Part shown: positions 17,308-26,415 of the stretch, in pieces
Numbering within the stretch: position 1 is the stretch's first letter
Layout of the letters: each line of letters starts with the position of its first letter
DNA from: Armatimonadota bacterium
Lineage (GTDB): Bacteria; Armatimonadota; JAAZEB01
Length of the DNA: 64,000 nucleotides
NCBI GenBank assembly: GCA_012512265.1
Contig: JAAZEM010000079.1
Location: 62,001 to 126,000, forward strand
Reading direction: 5' to 3'
Position numbers and translations under genes: made by a program
The notes under the pieces: generated by a model
Seen by the model: only the letters and a program-made list of their open reading frames with translations
What the model was told of the DNA's origin: nothing
Databases searched by the model: none

Positions 17308-18312
17308 TCAGAAGACGAGGTCGGCCACGACGGCGCGGTGATCGGAGACACGCTCCGGTGGCACGAAGCAGCGCCGGGATGAGAGGCCCTCGCCAAGAAA
17401 GAGATAATCAATGCGGAGGAGGGGCATGTTCGCTCGGAAAGTGTGCCCGAAGCCCAACCCGGTCATCCGGAAGGCATCGCTGAAGCGGGTGGTGATGCGG
17501 CGGTAGAGCACCCCACGGGGGGGCGTGTTGAAATCCCCGGCGATCACCAGGTGATGCGGCCGGCGCTCTGCCACCTTCAGGAGTGCCTCCATCTGCGCGG
17601 AGCGCACCTCCGCCGAGTTGCGCAGGTAGGTAAGCCCGGAGCGCGGGTTGCGAAGGAGCGCCCGCGGGCGCGCGGCGGTGTTGAAGTGTACATTGAGCAC
17701 GGTGAGCTGCTCCTCGCCCACCTGCACCACGCTCTCCAGGAGCTCGCGCCGGTACTTGCCGGGCATCGGGTGTACCCGGTGAGAAAGGATGGGCAGGCGA
17801 GAGAGCGTGGCCAGCTCGCCATGCCGGACGATGTGCCACTCCGGCAGGCGCCGCTGGAGCTCCGGGATCGGGTCGTGCCACACCCAATGCGGATTGGTCT
17901 CCTGGAAGCAGGCGATCTCCGGCTGCAGCTCGCGGACCAGGGCCGCGACGCGGTCAACCCCTTCGCTGGCGTGGTGAATATTGAGCGTCATGATACGCAC
18001 GCGCTCGCCGGCTGCCCGGCTCCGCGCGCCCAGAGGGAGCGTGGCGCCCATGAGCGCGAATGCGAAAAGGATGCTCGCACTGGTGTTGATGGCCACCGGA
18101 AGCCACGACCGGCGCACCAATGCCCAGACGAGCAAGCCCAGAGTGGGGGCGACGAAGGGGTGTTGCGGCGCGTAGGCCAGGAGCGTGGTGAGCCAGTGCC
18201 GCTCGCCCACCAGCACTTCCAACCCCCATACCGCGACGAGGCCTGCCAGGTTCAGTCCTGATAGAAGGTGAAGCCCCCAATTCGGGCGTCTCCCCGTAGC
18301 CGGATGCTCCAT
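17308..18312 (-). CDS. Membrane-anchored endonuclease/exonuclease/phosphatase family protein
   Basis: N-terminal membrane region with about three hydrophobic segments (residues about 12-95), then an EEP-fold domain. Motifs: MTLNIHHASEG, CFQETN (metal-binding Glu), VLNVHFNT, VIAGDFNTPP (catalytic Asp and Asn) and VSDHRAVVADLV (general-base His near the end). This matches the YafD-like group of membrane EEP proteins; the substrate (DNA, inositol phosphate or lipid head group) is not determined. ATG 18312 has GGGGAG just upstream; the remaining frame to 18549 is not convincing. 334 residues. Confidence 0.87.
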   Translation of the reverse strand: MEHPATGRRPNWGLHLLSGLNLAGLVAVWGLEVLVGERHWLTTLLAYAPQHPFVAPTLGLLVWALVRRSWLPVAINTSASILFAFALMGATLPLGARSRAAGERVRIMTLNIHHASEGVDRVAALVRELQPEIACFQETNPHWVWHDPIPELQRRLPEWHIVRHGELATLSRLPILSHRVHPMPGKYRRELLESVVQVGEEQLTVLNVHFNTAARPRALLRNPRSGLTYLRNSAEVRSAQMEALLKVAERRPHHLVIAGDFNTPPRGVLYRRITTRFSDAFRMTGLGFGHTFRANMPLLRIDYLFLGEGLSSRRCFVPPERVSDHRAVVADLVF

Positions 18313-18778
18313 TGGCTCCCCGCGATCCCTCCCACATGTCGTGCCACGGCAGCGCTGCCCTCCAGGCACGTTCTTTGCCGGATTCAGCCCGCGTCTGATA
18401 TCCAGTTCCATCGCCCGGCCCGGATGCCTTCCCAGGGGGTCGCCGCGGGTCGCGGCTCCCCGGCGCGTTCGCGGAACCCGATCATCAGGAGGGAAGCGGC
18501 TGCCAGGCAGGATTCTGAGCGCCGGGAAGCCAACGAAGAGAGCGGGCAAGCCACGGTGAGCGGCGCTCGCGGCTCACTACGCCTCCGCAAGTTCCCCGCT
18601 GTCCGAGCCTGCTCGATGGTGCCGGATGGTCGCCATGTCGCTTTCCATCGGCCGGGCGGTGGGTCGAAGGGGCTCCATCCGGCTGCCCGGAGACGAGGGC
18701 ATGCCCGCGAGCGTGGCTGCCCGCATCTCTTCTGACCGAGAAGGGTGGCCCATCGGCCGTTTTGGAGGGAGACAGTTC
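18313..18778. other. Divergent intergenic region, EEP gene to recJ
   Basis: About 470 bp with no convincing gene. Open frames here are Arg/Pro/Ala-rich and lack ribosome binding sites. It should hold promoters for both flanking genes, but none close to consensus was found. Confidence 0.4.
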
Positions 18779-20524
18779 TTGGATCTGCAACACCGCAAGT
18801 GGGTGGTCTGCCCGCGCATTCCGGATGCGACGCTTGCCGCCGTGCCCGAGATGCCCCCGCTCCTGGCCCAGCTCCTCTACAACCGCGGGATCCTGAATGG
18901 GGACGCGTCGCTCAACCGGGAGATTCTTGAGCGGTTTCTGCAGCCGCGCTGGGATGGAGGCCTGCACGATCCCTTCCTGATGGCGGATATGGGCCGAGCG
19001 GTGGAGCGCATCCTGGCGGCGCTGGATCGCCGCGAGAGCATCGGTGTTTTCGGCCACTACGATGCCGATGGTATCACCGCGCTCGTCTTGATGACGAGCG
19101 TGCTCAAGCGTCTTGGTGCCCGGGTGGTTCCGTATATGCCTCGGCGCTCGGATGACTATGGCGTGAACGACAACGGCATCGCGGAGCTGGCGGCCCAGGG
19201 CGTTACCCTCTTGATCAGCGTCGATTGCGGGATTCGCTCTTTTCTCGCTCCAGAGACCGCCGCACGCCATGGAATGGACGTGATCATCACCGATCACCAC
19301 ACTGTTCTCCAGGGAGATGCTGGCGACGAGCTGCCGGCCGCGTTCGCGGTGCTCAACCCGATGCGCGCCGACTGCCCCTATCCGTGCAAGTCGCTGGCTG
19401 GGGTGGGCGTGGCGTTCAAGCTGGCACAGGCGTTGTTGCGCGCGCATGCCCAGCGCACGGGCGAGCCGGAGACGCACTATGCCAAGTGGCTGCTCGATCT
19501 CGTCTGTCTTGGCACCGTAGGCGACGTCTCCGATATCACGGGCGAGAACCGGACCCTGGTCACGCTCGGCCTGGAGATCCTGAAGCGGAGCAAGCGTCCG
19601 GGAGTGCAGGCGTTGCTGGGCGTGGCCGGCACCAATGTGAGCAAGCTGAACGTGGAGACGGTCGGCTTCCAGCTTGCTCCACGCATCAACGCGGCCGCGC
19701 GCATGGAAGACCCGTGGCTGAGCGTCTCGCTACTGCTCACCACGGATCCCGCCGAGGCGATGTCGACCGCGCGCCAGCTGAACACACTCAACAACAAGCG
19801 CCAGGAGATCACGAATCAGGCGATGGCCGAGATCGAGAAGCGCTATGGGGAGACGCTTCTCGAGCACAACGCTATCGTCGTGGATGGGAGCTGGCCGGCG
19901 GGGATCATTGGATTGATCGCGGGCAAGCTGCGCGAGGCGTATTCCCGCCCGGCCGCGGTCATCGAGATCAGTAACGAGGAAGAGGCTCACGGATCGGCGC
20001 GAAGCTGCCCCGGCTTCCACATCTCCGACGCCTTGCGCGATTGCGCCGATCTCCTCAGCCGCTATGGCGGGCACGCGCAGGCCGCGGGCTTCGCTCTCCC
20101 TCGCCAGAACGTGGATGCCTTCCGCGAACGCCTGCAGACCCTGGCGGACGAGAGACTGAGGCCCGAGGAGCTGGTGCCTGTGCTTGCTATCGACGCGCTT
20201 CTCGACCCGAGCGAGATTACGCTCGACCTCCTCCGTGTGATCCAACAGCTTGAGCCATGCGGGCCCGGGAACCCATCGCCTCTCTTTGGGATGCGAGGGG
20301 TGCGCGTGGCCTCTGCGGAGACCTTTGGCACGACAGGCGATCACCTCCGCCTGATGCTACGGGCGCCCGACCGAACCCTGCGCGCCACCGGATGGCGCAT
20401 GGGTCTTCTGGCGGAGCAGTTCCCGCCAGGCGCGGCCGTGGATATCGCTTTCGCACTGAAGGAGGACTCTTACGTCGGATTGGCCCTCGATATTCAGGAC
20501 GTGGCGGCTGCCGGAGAGCGATGA
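18779..20524 (+). CDS. recJ: Single-stranded-DNA-specific exonuclease RecJ
   Basis: 5'-3' ssDNA exonuclease in recombination and mismatch repair. DHH motifs: VFGHYDADGITALV (motif I), LLISVDCG (II), VIITDHHTV (III, the DHH itself), then SLAGVGVAFKLAQAL and LGTVGDVSDI. The DHHA1 domain has GSARSCPGFHISDAL and YGGHAQAAGFAL, followed by an OB-fold. TTG 18779 with GGAGGG 9 bp upstream gives 581 residues, close to the norm; the upstream frame to 18626 overlaps non-coding sequence. It overlaps the next gene at ATGATG. Confidence 0.94.
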   Translation: MDLQHRKWVVCPRIPDATLAAVPEMPPLLAQLLYNRGILNGDASLNREILERFLQPRWDGGLHDPFLMADMGRAVERILAALDRRESIGVFGHYDADGITALVLMTSVLKRLGARVVPYMPRRSDDYGVNDNGIAELAAQGVTLLISVDCGIRSFLAPETAARHGMDVIITDHHTVLQGDAGDELPAAFAVLNPMRADCPYPCKSLAGVGVAFKLAQALLRAHAQRTGEPETHYAKWLLDLVCLGTVGDVSDITGENRTLVTLGLEILKRSKRPGVQALLGVAGTNVSKLNVETVGFQLAPRINAAARMEDPWLSVSLLLTTDPAEAMSTARQLNTLNNKRQEITNQAMAEIEKRYGETLLEHNAIVVDGSWPAGIIGLIAGKLREAYSRPAAVIEISNEEEAHGSARSCPGFHISDALRDCADLLSRYGGHAQAAGFALPRQNVDAFRERLQTLADERLRPEELVPVLAIDALLDPSEITLDLLRVIQQLEPCGPGNPSPLFGMRGVRVASAETFGTTGDHLRLMLRAPDRTLRATGWRMGLLAEQFPPGAAVDIAFALKEDSYVGLALDIQDVAAAGER

Positions 20525-21594
20525 TGTTGCGTGCGCGCTGGGGCGTCATTGCCGCGATCCTCTCGGCCCGTGCCGGTTCCATCGAGGCGCGTGTGGAGTT
20601 CTCGGATGCCCCCGAGGAGTCTGGGCCGGCGCTGGCCTACCCGGAGTTAACCGGACCGATTGCTGTTGGCGACCGCGTCCTGGTGAACACGACTGCGGTT
20701 CACCTGCGCCTGGGCACCGGCGGTCTGCACTTCATCATGGCGGTGGATCGTGGCGAGCCCTCGCTGCCTCCCCCTGGGCCCGGCCACATCATGAAGCTGC
20801 GGTACACCCCTCTCCAGCAGGCGGTTCTGACGGCCGAGGAGCGCGCCACCGCCGGCGAGCTTACGCTCCCGGAGGAGCTGGGGGGTACGCCCGTAGTGGC
20901 CGCTGAGTTGCACAGTCAGGTGGCCGCTGTGGCTGCCGGCATCCGTGCCACGGCTCCCGCAGCCCGGGTCGCCTATGTCATGCCGGATGCGGCCGCGCTC
21001 CCACTGGCGCTCAGCCATTTGATCCCTCGCCTCCGCAAGGCGGGCCTGATTCACACCACGCTCACCTGCGGCCAGTCGTTCGGTGGCGATCTGGAGGCGG
21101 TCTCCGTGCCTTCCGCGCTGGTGGCGGCCAAGGCGGCAGGCGCGGATGTGATCCTCGTCGCCCAGGGGCCGGGAAACGCCGGCACGGGCACGCCGCTCGG
21201 CTTTTCCGGCATCGCTCAGGCCGACTGGCTCAACGCAGCGCACTCCCTCGGCGGCGTGCCGGTCGCCGCGCTCCGCCTCAGCTTTGCCGATGCCCGCCCC
21301 CGCCATCAGGGCGTCAGCCACCACTCTCTCACCGTACTGGGGCGTTTTACCCTCTGCCCCGCGGTGGTTGCGGTCCCCCTCCTGCCAGATCCTCTCGCGC
21401 GGCAAATTGGCAGCCAACTTGCCATGCTTCCCGCGCGACACACCATCGAGATGCATGATGGCGAGCCGGCGCTGGCTCTGCTGGCGTCCCTGGGGGTCGC
21501 GGTGACCACGATGGGTCGCTCGGTGGAGGCCGAGCGCGCCTTCTTCCTGGCTGCCGGCGCGGCCGGGGTCGCCGCCGCCAGGCGTCTGGGCTAG
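20521..21594 (+). CDS. DUF3866 family protein
   Basis: Matches the DUF3866 pattern: an N-terminal small barrel with LTGPIAVGDRVLVNTTA and LGTGGLHFIM, then a nucleotide-binding-like alpha/beta part with LVAAKAAGADVILVAQGPGN, HQGVSHHSLTVLG and DGEPALALLASLG. The function of this family is not known. Its ATG lies inside the recJ stop (4-bp overlap), so it is translationally coupled to recJ; this hints at a link with nucleic-acid or cell-division processes. 357 residues. Confidence 0.85.
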   Translation: MMLRARWGVIAAILSARAGSIEARVEFSDAPEESGPALAYPELTGPIAVGDRVLVNTTAVHLRLGTGGLHFIMAVDRGEPSLPPPGPGHIMKLRYTPLQQAVLTAEERATAGELTLPEELGGTPVVAAELHSQVAAVAAGIRATAPAARVAYVMPDAAALPLALSHLIPRLRKAGLIHTTLTCGQSFGGDLEAVSVPSALVAAKAAGADVILVAQGPGNAGTGTPLGFSGIAQADWLNAAHSLGGVPVAALRLSFADARPRHQGVSHHSLTVLGRFTLCPAVVAVPLLPDPLARQIGSQLAMLPARHTIEMHDGEPALALLASLGVAVTTMGRSVEAERAFFLAAGAAGVAAARRLG

Positions 21595-21784
21595 TGGATG
21601 CGGTTCGCAGGGGGCAGGTGGCAGGTGACAGGGGGCGGTTCACCATTCGCTGACGAACGCAGGCAGGCGTCCCGGCGCGCTGCACCCGCCGGCGCCTTGC
21701 ACGCTGCGCGCAGGGTCCCCCCTCACTCCTTCACTCTGTCATCCCCTCATCTGCCGATGGATCGGGGAAGGGGAGGACTGTCGA

Positions 21785-23614
21785 GTGTGTGGGATCACGG
21801 GGTATGTCGGTTCGCGGCACGCGCTGCCACTGGCGCTGGAGCAACTGCGGAAACTGGAGTACCGAGGCTATGACTCCGCCGGGGTGGCCTTTCCGGATGC
21901 GACGCGCGTCCAGGTAGTCAAGAGCGTTGGGAAGATCGCGGGGCTCGACCCGCTGGTCGCCGGCCTGGGCCAGGGATGCGGCACGGCGGTGGCGCACACG
22001 CGCTGGGCCACGCATGGCCGGCCCTCGACGGAGAATGCACACCCGCACGCAGACTGCCGCGGGCAGATCGCGGTGGTGCATAACGGAATCATCGAGAACT
22101 ATCTCTCGCTGCGCGCCCGTCTCGAGGCCGCTGGGCATCTCTTCCAGTCGGAGACGGATACCGAGGTGCTCTCGCATCTGATCGAGGAGTACTACGCGGG
22201 CAAGATGGAGGAGGCGGTTGCGGCGGCGCTTTCCGAGGTGCGCGGCTCCTTTGCCATCGCCGTGGTGAGCACCTATGAACCCGATAGCCTTGTGGTCGCC
22301 CGGCGCGATAGCCCCCTGGTGATCGGCCTGGGAAGGGGGGAGTACTTCCTGGCGTCGGACATCCCGGCGCTGTTGGCCCACACGCGCGACGTGATCATCC
22401 TGGAGGATGATGACCTAGGCGTGCTCTCGCCGGCTGGGATGCGCCTGCGGAAACTGGATGGCACCATGGTGCAGCGCACTCCGATGCACATCACCTGGGA
22501 TGTCGGGGCCGCGGAGAAGGGCGGCTACGAGCACTTCATGCTGAAGGAGATCCGCGAGCAGCCGCGCACGATCCGAGATACGATGCGTGGCCGGGTGATG
22601 CCCGACCACCAGGTGGATCTCAGCGCGGAGTTGAACATCCCTGCCGAGCGGTGGCGCTCCTTTGACAAGATCTCGCTGGTCGCCTGCGGCACGGCCTACT
22701 ATGCGGGCTATGCCATGCGCTACTTCTTCGAGCGCGTGCTGCGCATCCCCGTCGAGCTGGAAGTGGCCTCCGAGTTCCGGTATCGCGACCCGACCATCGA
22801 CGAGCGCACCCTCTTCGTGGTGATCAGCCAGTCGGGCGAGACGGCCGACAGCCTGGCCGCCCTCCGCCTGGCGAAGAGCAGGGGCGCGACGGCGCTGGGC
22901 GTTGTCAACGTCGTCGGATCGTCCATCGCGCGCGAGGCGGATTCGGTGCTCTACACGTGGGCCGGCCCTGAGATCTGCGTCGCCTCAACAAAGGCCTACA
23001 CCTCCCAGCTGGTGGCCCTCTATCTCCTCGGATTGCACGCGGCGCGCCTGCGTGGTAGCTTCGGGGCCGAGGAGACGGCCGCCCTGGTGGCTCAGATGAA
23101 ACAGCTGCCCGACCTGGTAAGCCGGGTGCTGGACTGTGATGAGTCCGTGCGCCAGATGGCGCCCAGCTTTGCCGGAGCCGCAGATTTCTTCGTGCTGGGG
23201 CGCGGCCTCGATTATGCCGTCGCGCTCGAGGGCGCGCTGAAGATGAAGGAGATCTCCTACATCCACGGCGAGGCCCTGGCCGCGGGTGAGATGAAGCACG
23301 GCCCCCTGGCCCTCGTCTCCCAGGGAACCCCCGTCGTTTGCCTCGTAACTCAGGAGGCGCTGCGCGAGAAGATGCTCTCGAACGTCAAGGAAGTGAAAGC
23401 CCGGGGGGCGACGGCAATCGGTATCGTCCGCGAAGGTGACACCGAGTCGGCGATGAGCATGGACCACGTGATCCATGTGCCATCCACCGACGACTGGCTA
23501 ATGCCGATGGTTGCCGTGGTGCCGCTGCAACTCCTCGCCTACTACGTGGCGCGCGAGCTAGGGAGGGAGATCGACCAGCCTCGGAATCTGGCCAAGAGTG
23601 TCACCGTGGAGTAG
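21785..23614 (+). CDS. glmS: Glutamine-fructose-6-phosphate aminotransferase (isomerizing)
   Basis: Makes glucosamine-6-phosphate for peptidoglycan and amino-sugar synthesis. GTG start with MCGITGYVG, so Cys2 is the N-terminal nucleophile of the glutaminase domain (about 1-225; motifs YRGYDSAGVAF, THTRWATHGRPS-like region and HNGIIENY). Two SIS domains follow (VACGTAYYAGY, ISQSGETADS; GRGLDYAVALEGALKMKE). It ends in PRNLAKSVTVE, the conserved C-terminal tail. 609 residues. A GGGGAGGA region precedes the start. I saw no glmS ribozyme-like leader. The next gene starts 81 bp later on the same strand. Confidence 0.97.
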   Translation: MCGITGYVGSRHALPLALEQLRKLEYRGYDSAGVAFPDATRVQVVKSVGKIAGLDPLVAGLGQGCGTAVAHTRWATHGRPSTENAHPHADCRGQIAVVHNGIIENYLSLRARLEAAGHLFQSETDTEVLSHLIEEYYAGKMEEAVAAALSEVRGSFAIAVVSTYEPDSLVVARRDSPLVIGLGRGEYFLASDIPALLAHTRDVIILEDDDLGVLSPAGMRLRKLDGTMVQRTPMHITWDVGAAEKGGYEHFMLKEIREQPRTIRDTMRGRVMPDHQVDLSAELNIPAERWRSFDKISLVACGTAYYAGYAMRYFFERVLRIPVELEVASEFRYRDPTIDERTLFVVISQSGETADSLAALRLAKSRGATALGVVNVVGSSIAREADSVLYTWAGPEICVASTKAYTSQLVALYLLGLHAARLRGSFGAEETAALVAQMKQLPDLVSRVLDCDESVRQMAPSFAGAADFFVLGRGLDYAVALEGALKMKEISYIHGEALAAGEMKHGPLALVSQGTPVVCLVTQEALREKMLSNVKEVKARGATAIGIVREGDTESAMSMDHVIHVPSTDDWLMPMVAVVPLQLLAYYVARELGREIDQPRNLAKSVTVE

Positions 23615-23652
23615 CGCCAAAGCGACCAGGATGGCAAGCGCCTGAAAGGGGA

Positions 23653-23692
23653 ACCCGCCTCTCCCACGTCGAATCCCGTGGGGGAGGTGGGT
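23653..23692 (+). promoter_or_regulatory. Hairpin covering the ribosome binding site of the GH123-like gene
   Basis: ACCCGCCTCTCCCACG pairs with CCGTGGGGGAGGTGGGT (mismatches inside) around a 7-nt loop. The Shine-Dalgarno GGGAGGT lies in the 3' arm and the ATG is 3 bp further. It could also act as the glmS terminator. Confidence 0.55.
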
Positions 23693-23695
23693 CTT

Positions 23696-26182
23696 ATGTT
23701 TCTCCGGTTTCTCGTCTGTCTTGTGGTAGCCTGGATGGCATCGGCCCCGGCGTGCGTCGCGGGGCCAGTTGCCATCCGTGAGGAGGGCGAGCGGCTTTTC
23801 CTCGGGAATGGGCTGGCCGAGTACGAGTTTCGCAAGGACCAGGGCTACGATCTGGTGGCAGTCCGCCTGGAAAAGGGAGGCGAGCCGCTGCTCCTGACCA
23901 GCGCCCACCTGGTCTATTGCGAGGACGGGGTTTGGATGAAGGAGTGCGGCGCGGATCCGGGCGCGGACGCCGGCGCTGGCTTCGTCGGCCATCAGGTGGA
24001 GCGCGTCTCGGAAAAGGGGCGGAGTGGACTGCGTGTCCGCGCCCAGAACGACCGGCTCCGGGTCGAGAAGAGCTTCCTCCTGGACGAGGATGGCCCGGGT
24101 TTGCAGGTGCGCTATCATATCGAGACCATCGCCGCGCACGCGATCAGCCACGGCTACACGACGCTCGTCTGGCTGGATAGCCGTCCGAAGAGCTGGCTGC
24201 GCCCTGAAAACTACGCGCAGAATGGGCGCATCATTGAGAAGAGCGTGGTGGGGCCGTTCACCACGCTCAAGGTTGGCAACCAGCCGGTGTCAATGCAGCC
24301 GGAGACCTGGGTGGGCTGCTACGATGCGGCAAAGGGCCAGGGAATTCTGGCGGTGATCCCCCCTGGCGAGATGCTTCCCTTCCGCGCCGGCGAGCAAGGC
24401 GACCGTGGCTTCATCGGGCCCACCTTCCGCAGTTTCGCACCAGGCGATGATCCCAGTGGCATCGGCTCATCCGTGACCGGCGCGTTCACTCTGGTTCCCT
24501 TCTCCGGCGACGCAACCGCTGCCGTCGCGAAGTGGGCCAGGCGGTATGGAAAGCAGCAGGCATCGCTACGCTTCCCCCAGAAGGCGGAGAGCGGGCGCCG
24601 GCTGCGCGCCTTGCCCGAGGGCGCGTTATGGTGGGACCTGCCCACAGTCAAGACCTTCCCGGATGAGCCGGCGCCTGCCGCCACGGCATCGGCCGTGCAG
24701 GTGCAGGCCGCGCGCAACGAATATGAGCCGTTCCAGATCGTGCTCCGGCCCAAGACCGATCTGGCCGGGGTCCAGCTGTCGGTTTCGCCGCTGGTGTCGC
24801 GCCGCGGGAAGATCCCGGAGGAGTGCGTCTGGTGGAATCCCGTTGAGTATTACCGCTGCGAGCAGGCGATGGACGCCGCCGGGTTTGCGGGCGAGGTGCC
24901 CGATGCCCTCCTGCCCGCCGCGCCGGTCGATTGCCGGGCCGGGCGCAACCAGATCTTCTGGGTGACGATCCGGGTGCCGGGCGATGCCGAGCCCGGGGAG
25001 TATCGCGGCAGCATTCAGTTACGGGCCGGCTCGCGCGAGCTCGCTAGCGTGCCCGTCATCCTGCGCGTGCGGAGCTTCTCGCTTCCAGACGAGCGCTCGC
25101 TGACAGCGTTTGGCCCGCTCTGGAAGGCCCACCTGGTGAAGCACTACGGGGCAGAGAAAGCGGCTCAGCTTTGGCCGACCTACCTGGAGGACCTGGCCGC
25201 GCATCGCCTGGGGGCGCTGCACCCGGAGGCGTCGCCCGTCGCCAAGTGGGATGAGCAGGGCGCGCTGACTCAGATCGATTTCACCGCGTTCGACCGCGCG
25301 ATGGAGGAGTTCTTTGCGCGCTACCGGATGAAGTACGTGGCGCTGGGTGATTTTACGATTGGCTACGGCCACATCCCTCGGAACAATCGCTTTGGCCGCG
25401 CCGAGGAGATCCTCACGCCACTGTGGAAAGCCCGGTGCGAGAGCTACGCGCGCGCGCTGGCCGCGCACCTTCGCGAGCGCGGCTGGCATGATCGCGTGGT
25501 CTTTAGCCTCTTCGATGAGCCGCGCGCCGAGTATTACCCGCTGATCCGCGATACGGTCGCCCTCCTCAAGCAAGTGGAGCCTTCGTGGCGGTTCACCTTC
25601 TGGGGAACTTACACGCCGGCCCTGGACGGCGCGATCCAGGTGTGGACCGTGCCGGCCACCTACTACTCGCCCAGCCTGGCCCGGAAGTTGCGTGCCCGTG
25701 GCGATGAGATTTGGGTCTACAATCCTCCTGGCTATTGCGTAGGGAGGACGGCGATGGCCGCGCGCGCCAACTACTGGTGGGCGTGGCGCGAGGAGATCCC
25801 GACGGTCTACCAATGGACGACCAACGCCTGGATCGACTGGACGGGGAGCACCACGCTGTGGGATGCCCAACGGAATGCATCCTGGGTGCTGCCGGGCGAG
25901 GATGGCCCCCGCGCCACGTTGCGCTGGGAGCTGACGCGAGAGGGGCTGGAGGATCACGAGTACCTCACGCTGCTGTCGCGGCTGGCGAAGGAGGCCGAGA
26001 AGCGCGGGCTGAAGGTGCCGGCGGTGGAGAAGGCGCTCGCCGCCGCGCGGGAAGTGGCGTGGTCTCCTGCCGATGAGAAGGCCGCCATGCTCCACACGCA
26101 GGACCAGCGCCAGCTGCATGCCGTTCGCGGCCAGGTCGCGGATGCCATCGAGGCGCTCCTGAAGCGGCTCCCGGCGCGTTGA
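23696..26182 (+). CDS. Exported GH123/DUF4091-type glycoside hydrolase-like protein
   Basis: Signal peptide at residues 1-23 (hydrophobic core, ends CVAG). The N-terminal half (about 25-300) is a beta-rich domain; the middle (about 330-450) contains AARNEYEPFQIVLRP and similar segments typical of GH123-like jelly rolls. The C-terminal barrel (about 470-790) contains VVFSLFDEPRAEYYP, with an Asp-Glu pair like that of GH123 N-acetyl-galactosaminidases, and ends in the DUF4091 pattern YQWTTNAWIDWTGST. Substrate is probably a hexosamine-containing glycan (inference). ATG 23696, not GTG 23678, fits the GGGAGGT site and signal peptide. 828 residues. Confidence 0.82.
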   Translation: MFLRFLVCLVVAWMASAPACVAGPVAIREEGERLFLGNGLAEYEFRKDQGYDLVAVRLEKGGEPLLLTSAHLVYCEDGVWMKECGADPGADAGAGFVGHQVERVSEKGRSGLRVRAQNDRLRVEKSFLLDEDGPGLQVRYHIETIAAHAISHGYTTLVWLDSRPKSWLRPENYAQNGRIIEKSVVGPFTTLKVGNQPVSMQPETWVGCYDAAKGQGILAVIPPGEMLPFRAGEQGDRGFIGPTFRSFAPGDDPSGIGSSVTGAFTLVPFSGDATAAVAKWARRYGKQQASLRFPQKAESGRRLRALPEGALWWDLPTVKTFPDEPAPAATASAVQVQAARNEYEPFQIVLRPKTDLAGVQLSVSPLVSRRGKIPEECVWWNPVEYYRCEQAMDAAGFAGEVPDALLPAAPVDCRAGRNQIFWVTIRVPGDAEPGEYRGSIQLRAGSRELASVPVILRVRSFSLPDERSLTAFGPLWKAHLVKHYGAEKAAQLWPTYLEDLAAHRLGALHPEASPVAKWDEQGALTQIDFTAFDRAMEEFFARYRMKYVALGDFTIGYGHIPRNNRFGRAEEILTPLWKARCESYARALAAHLRERGWHDRVVFSLFDEPRAEYYPLIRDTVALLKQVEPSWRFTFWGTYTPALDGAIQVWTVPATYYSPSLARKLRARGDEIWVYNPPGYCVGRTAMAARANYWWAWREEIPTVYQWTTNAWIDWTGSTTLWDAQRNASWVLPGEDGPRATLRWELTREGLEDHEYLTLLSRLAKEAEKRGLKVPAVEKALAAAREVAWSPADEKAAMLHTQDQRQLHAVRGQVADAIEALLKRLPAR

Positions 26183-26207
26183 CATCCCCCCCAGTTCATG
26201 TTATGAT
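26179..26207 (+). promoter_or_regulatory. Near-consensus promoter with extended -10
   Basis: TTGACA (26179-26184), 17-bp spacer, TGt-TATGAT (26202-26207). The -35 box overlaps the stop codon of the preceding gene. Transcription from here would give a 5' leader of about 200 nt before the mini-ATPase gene. Confidence 0.75.
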
Positions 26208-26225
26208 GCCGCTAGCGGTGGAAGC

Positions 26226-26363
26226 ATGGATTCACCGAGGGCTTCTGGTTCGCCAGAGGCTGGCGACCCTGTGCCCGCGCCAGAAAGCCGGTCGAGGGTG
26301 TCTGCAAATCGGTTTATCCAGGTGCGGACCAGGCACGATGGGTTGCTGAGCCGGGACGGATGA
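26226..26363 (+). CDS. Possible 45-residue leader ORF
   Basis: ATG 26226 lies about 12 bp past the predicted transcription start, with GGTGGAAG upstream. The peptide starts MDSPRASGSPEAGDPVPAPE and ends ...RTRHDGLLSRDG. It is Ser/Pro/Arg-rich with no recognised motif. It may be a real leader peptide or chance; no homology information is available. Confidence 0.25.
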   Translation: MDSPRASGSPEAGDPVPAPESRSRVSANRFIQVRTRHDGLLSRDG

Positions 26364-26415
26364 CAAGAGCGACGACCAGATTCGTCCACTGTCACCTTTC
26401 CATAAGGAGTGATGG

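Noticed and set aside
18268-18735. 155-residue plus-strand frame in the gap before recJ
   Set aside because: Arg/Pro/Ala-rich composition, no ribosome binding site and overlap with the start of the EEP gene.
21595-21784. glmS ribozyme or other riboswitch before glmS
   Set aside because: The leader lacks the ribozyme core and any long pairing that I could find; only short GC runs are present.
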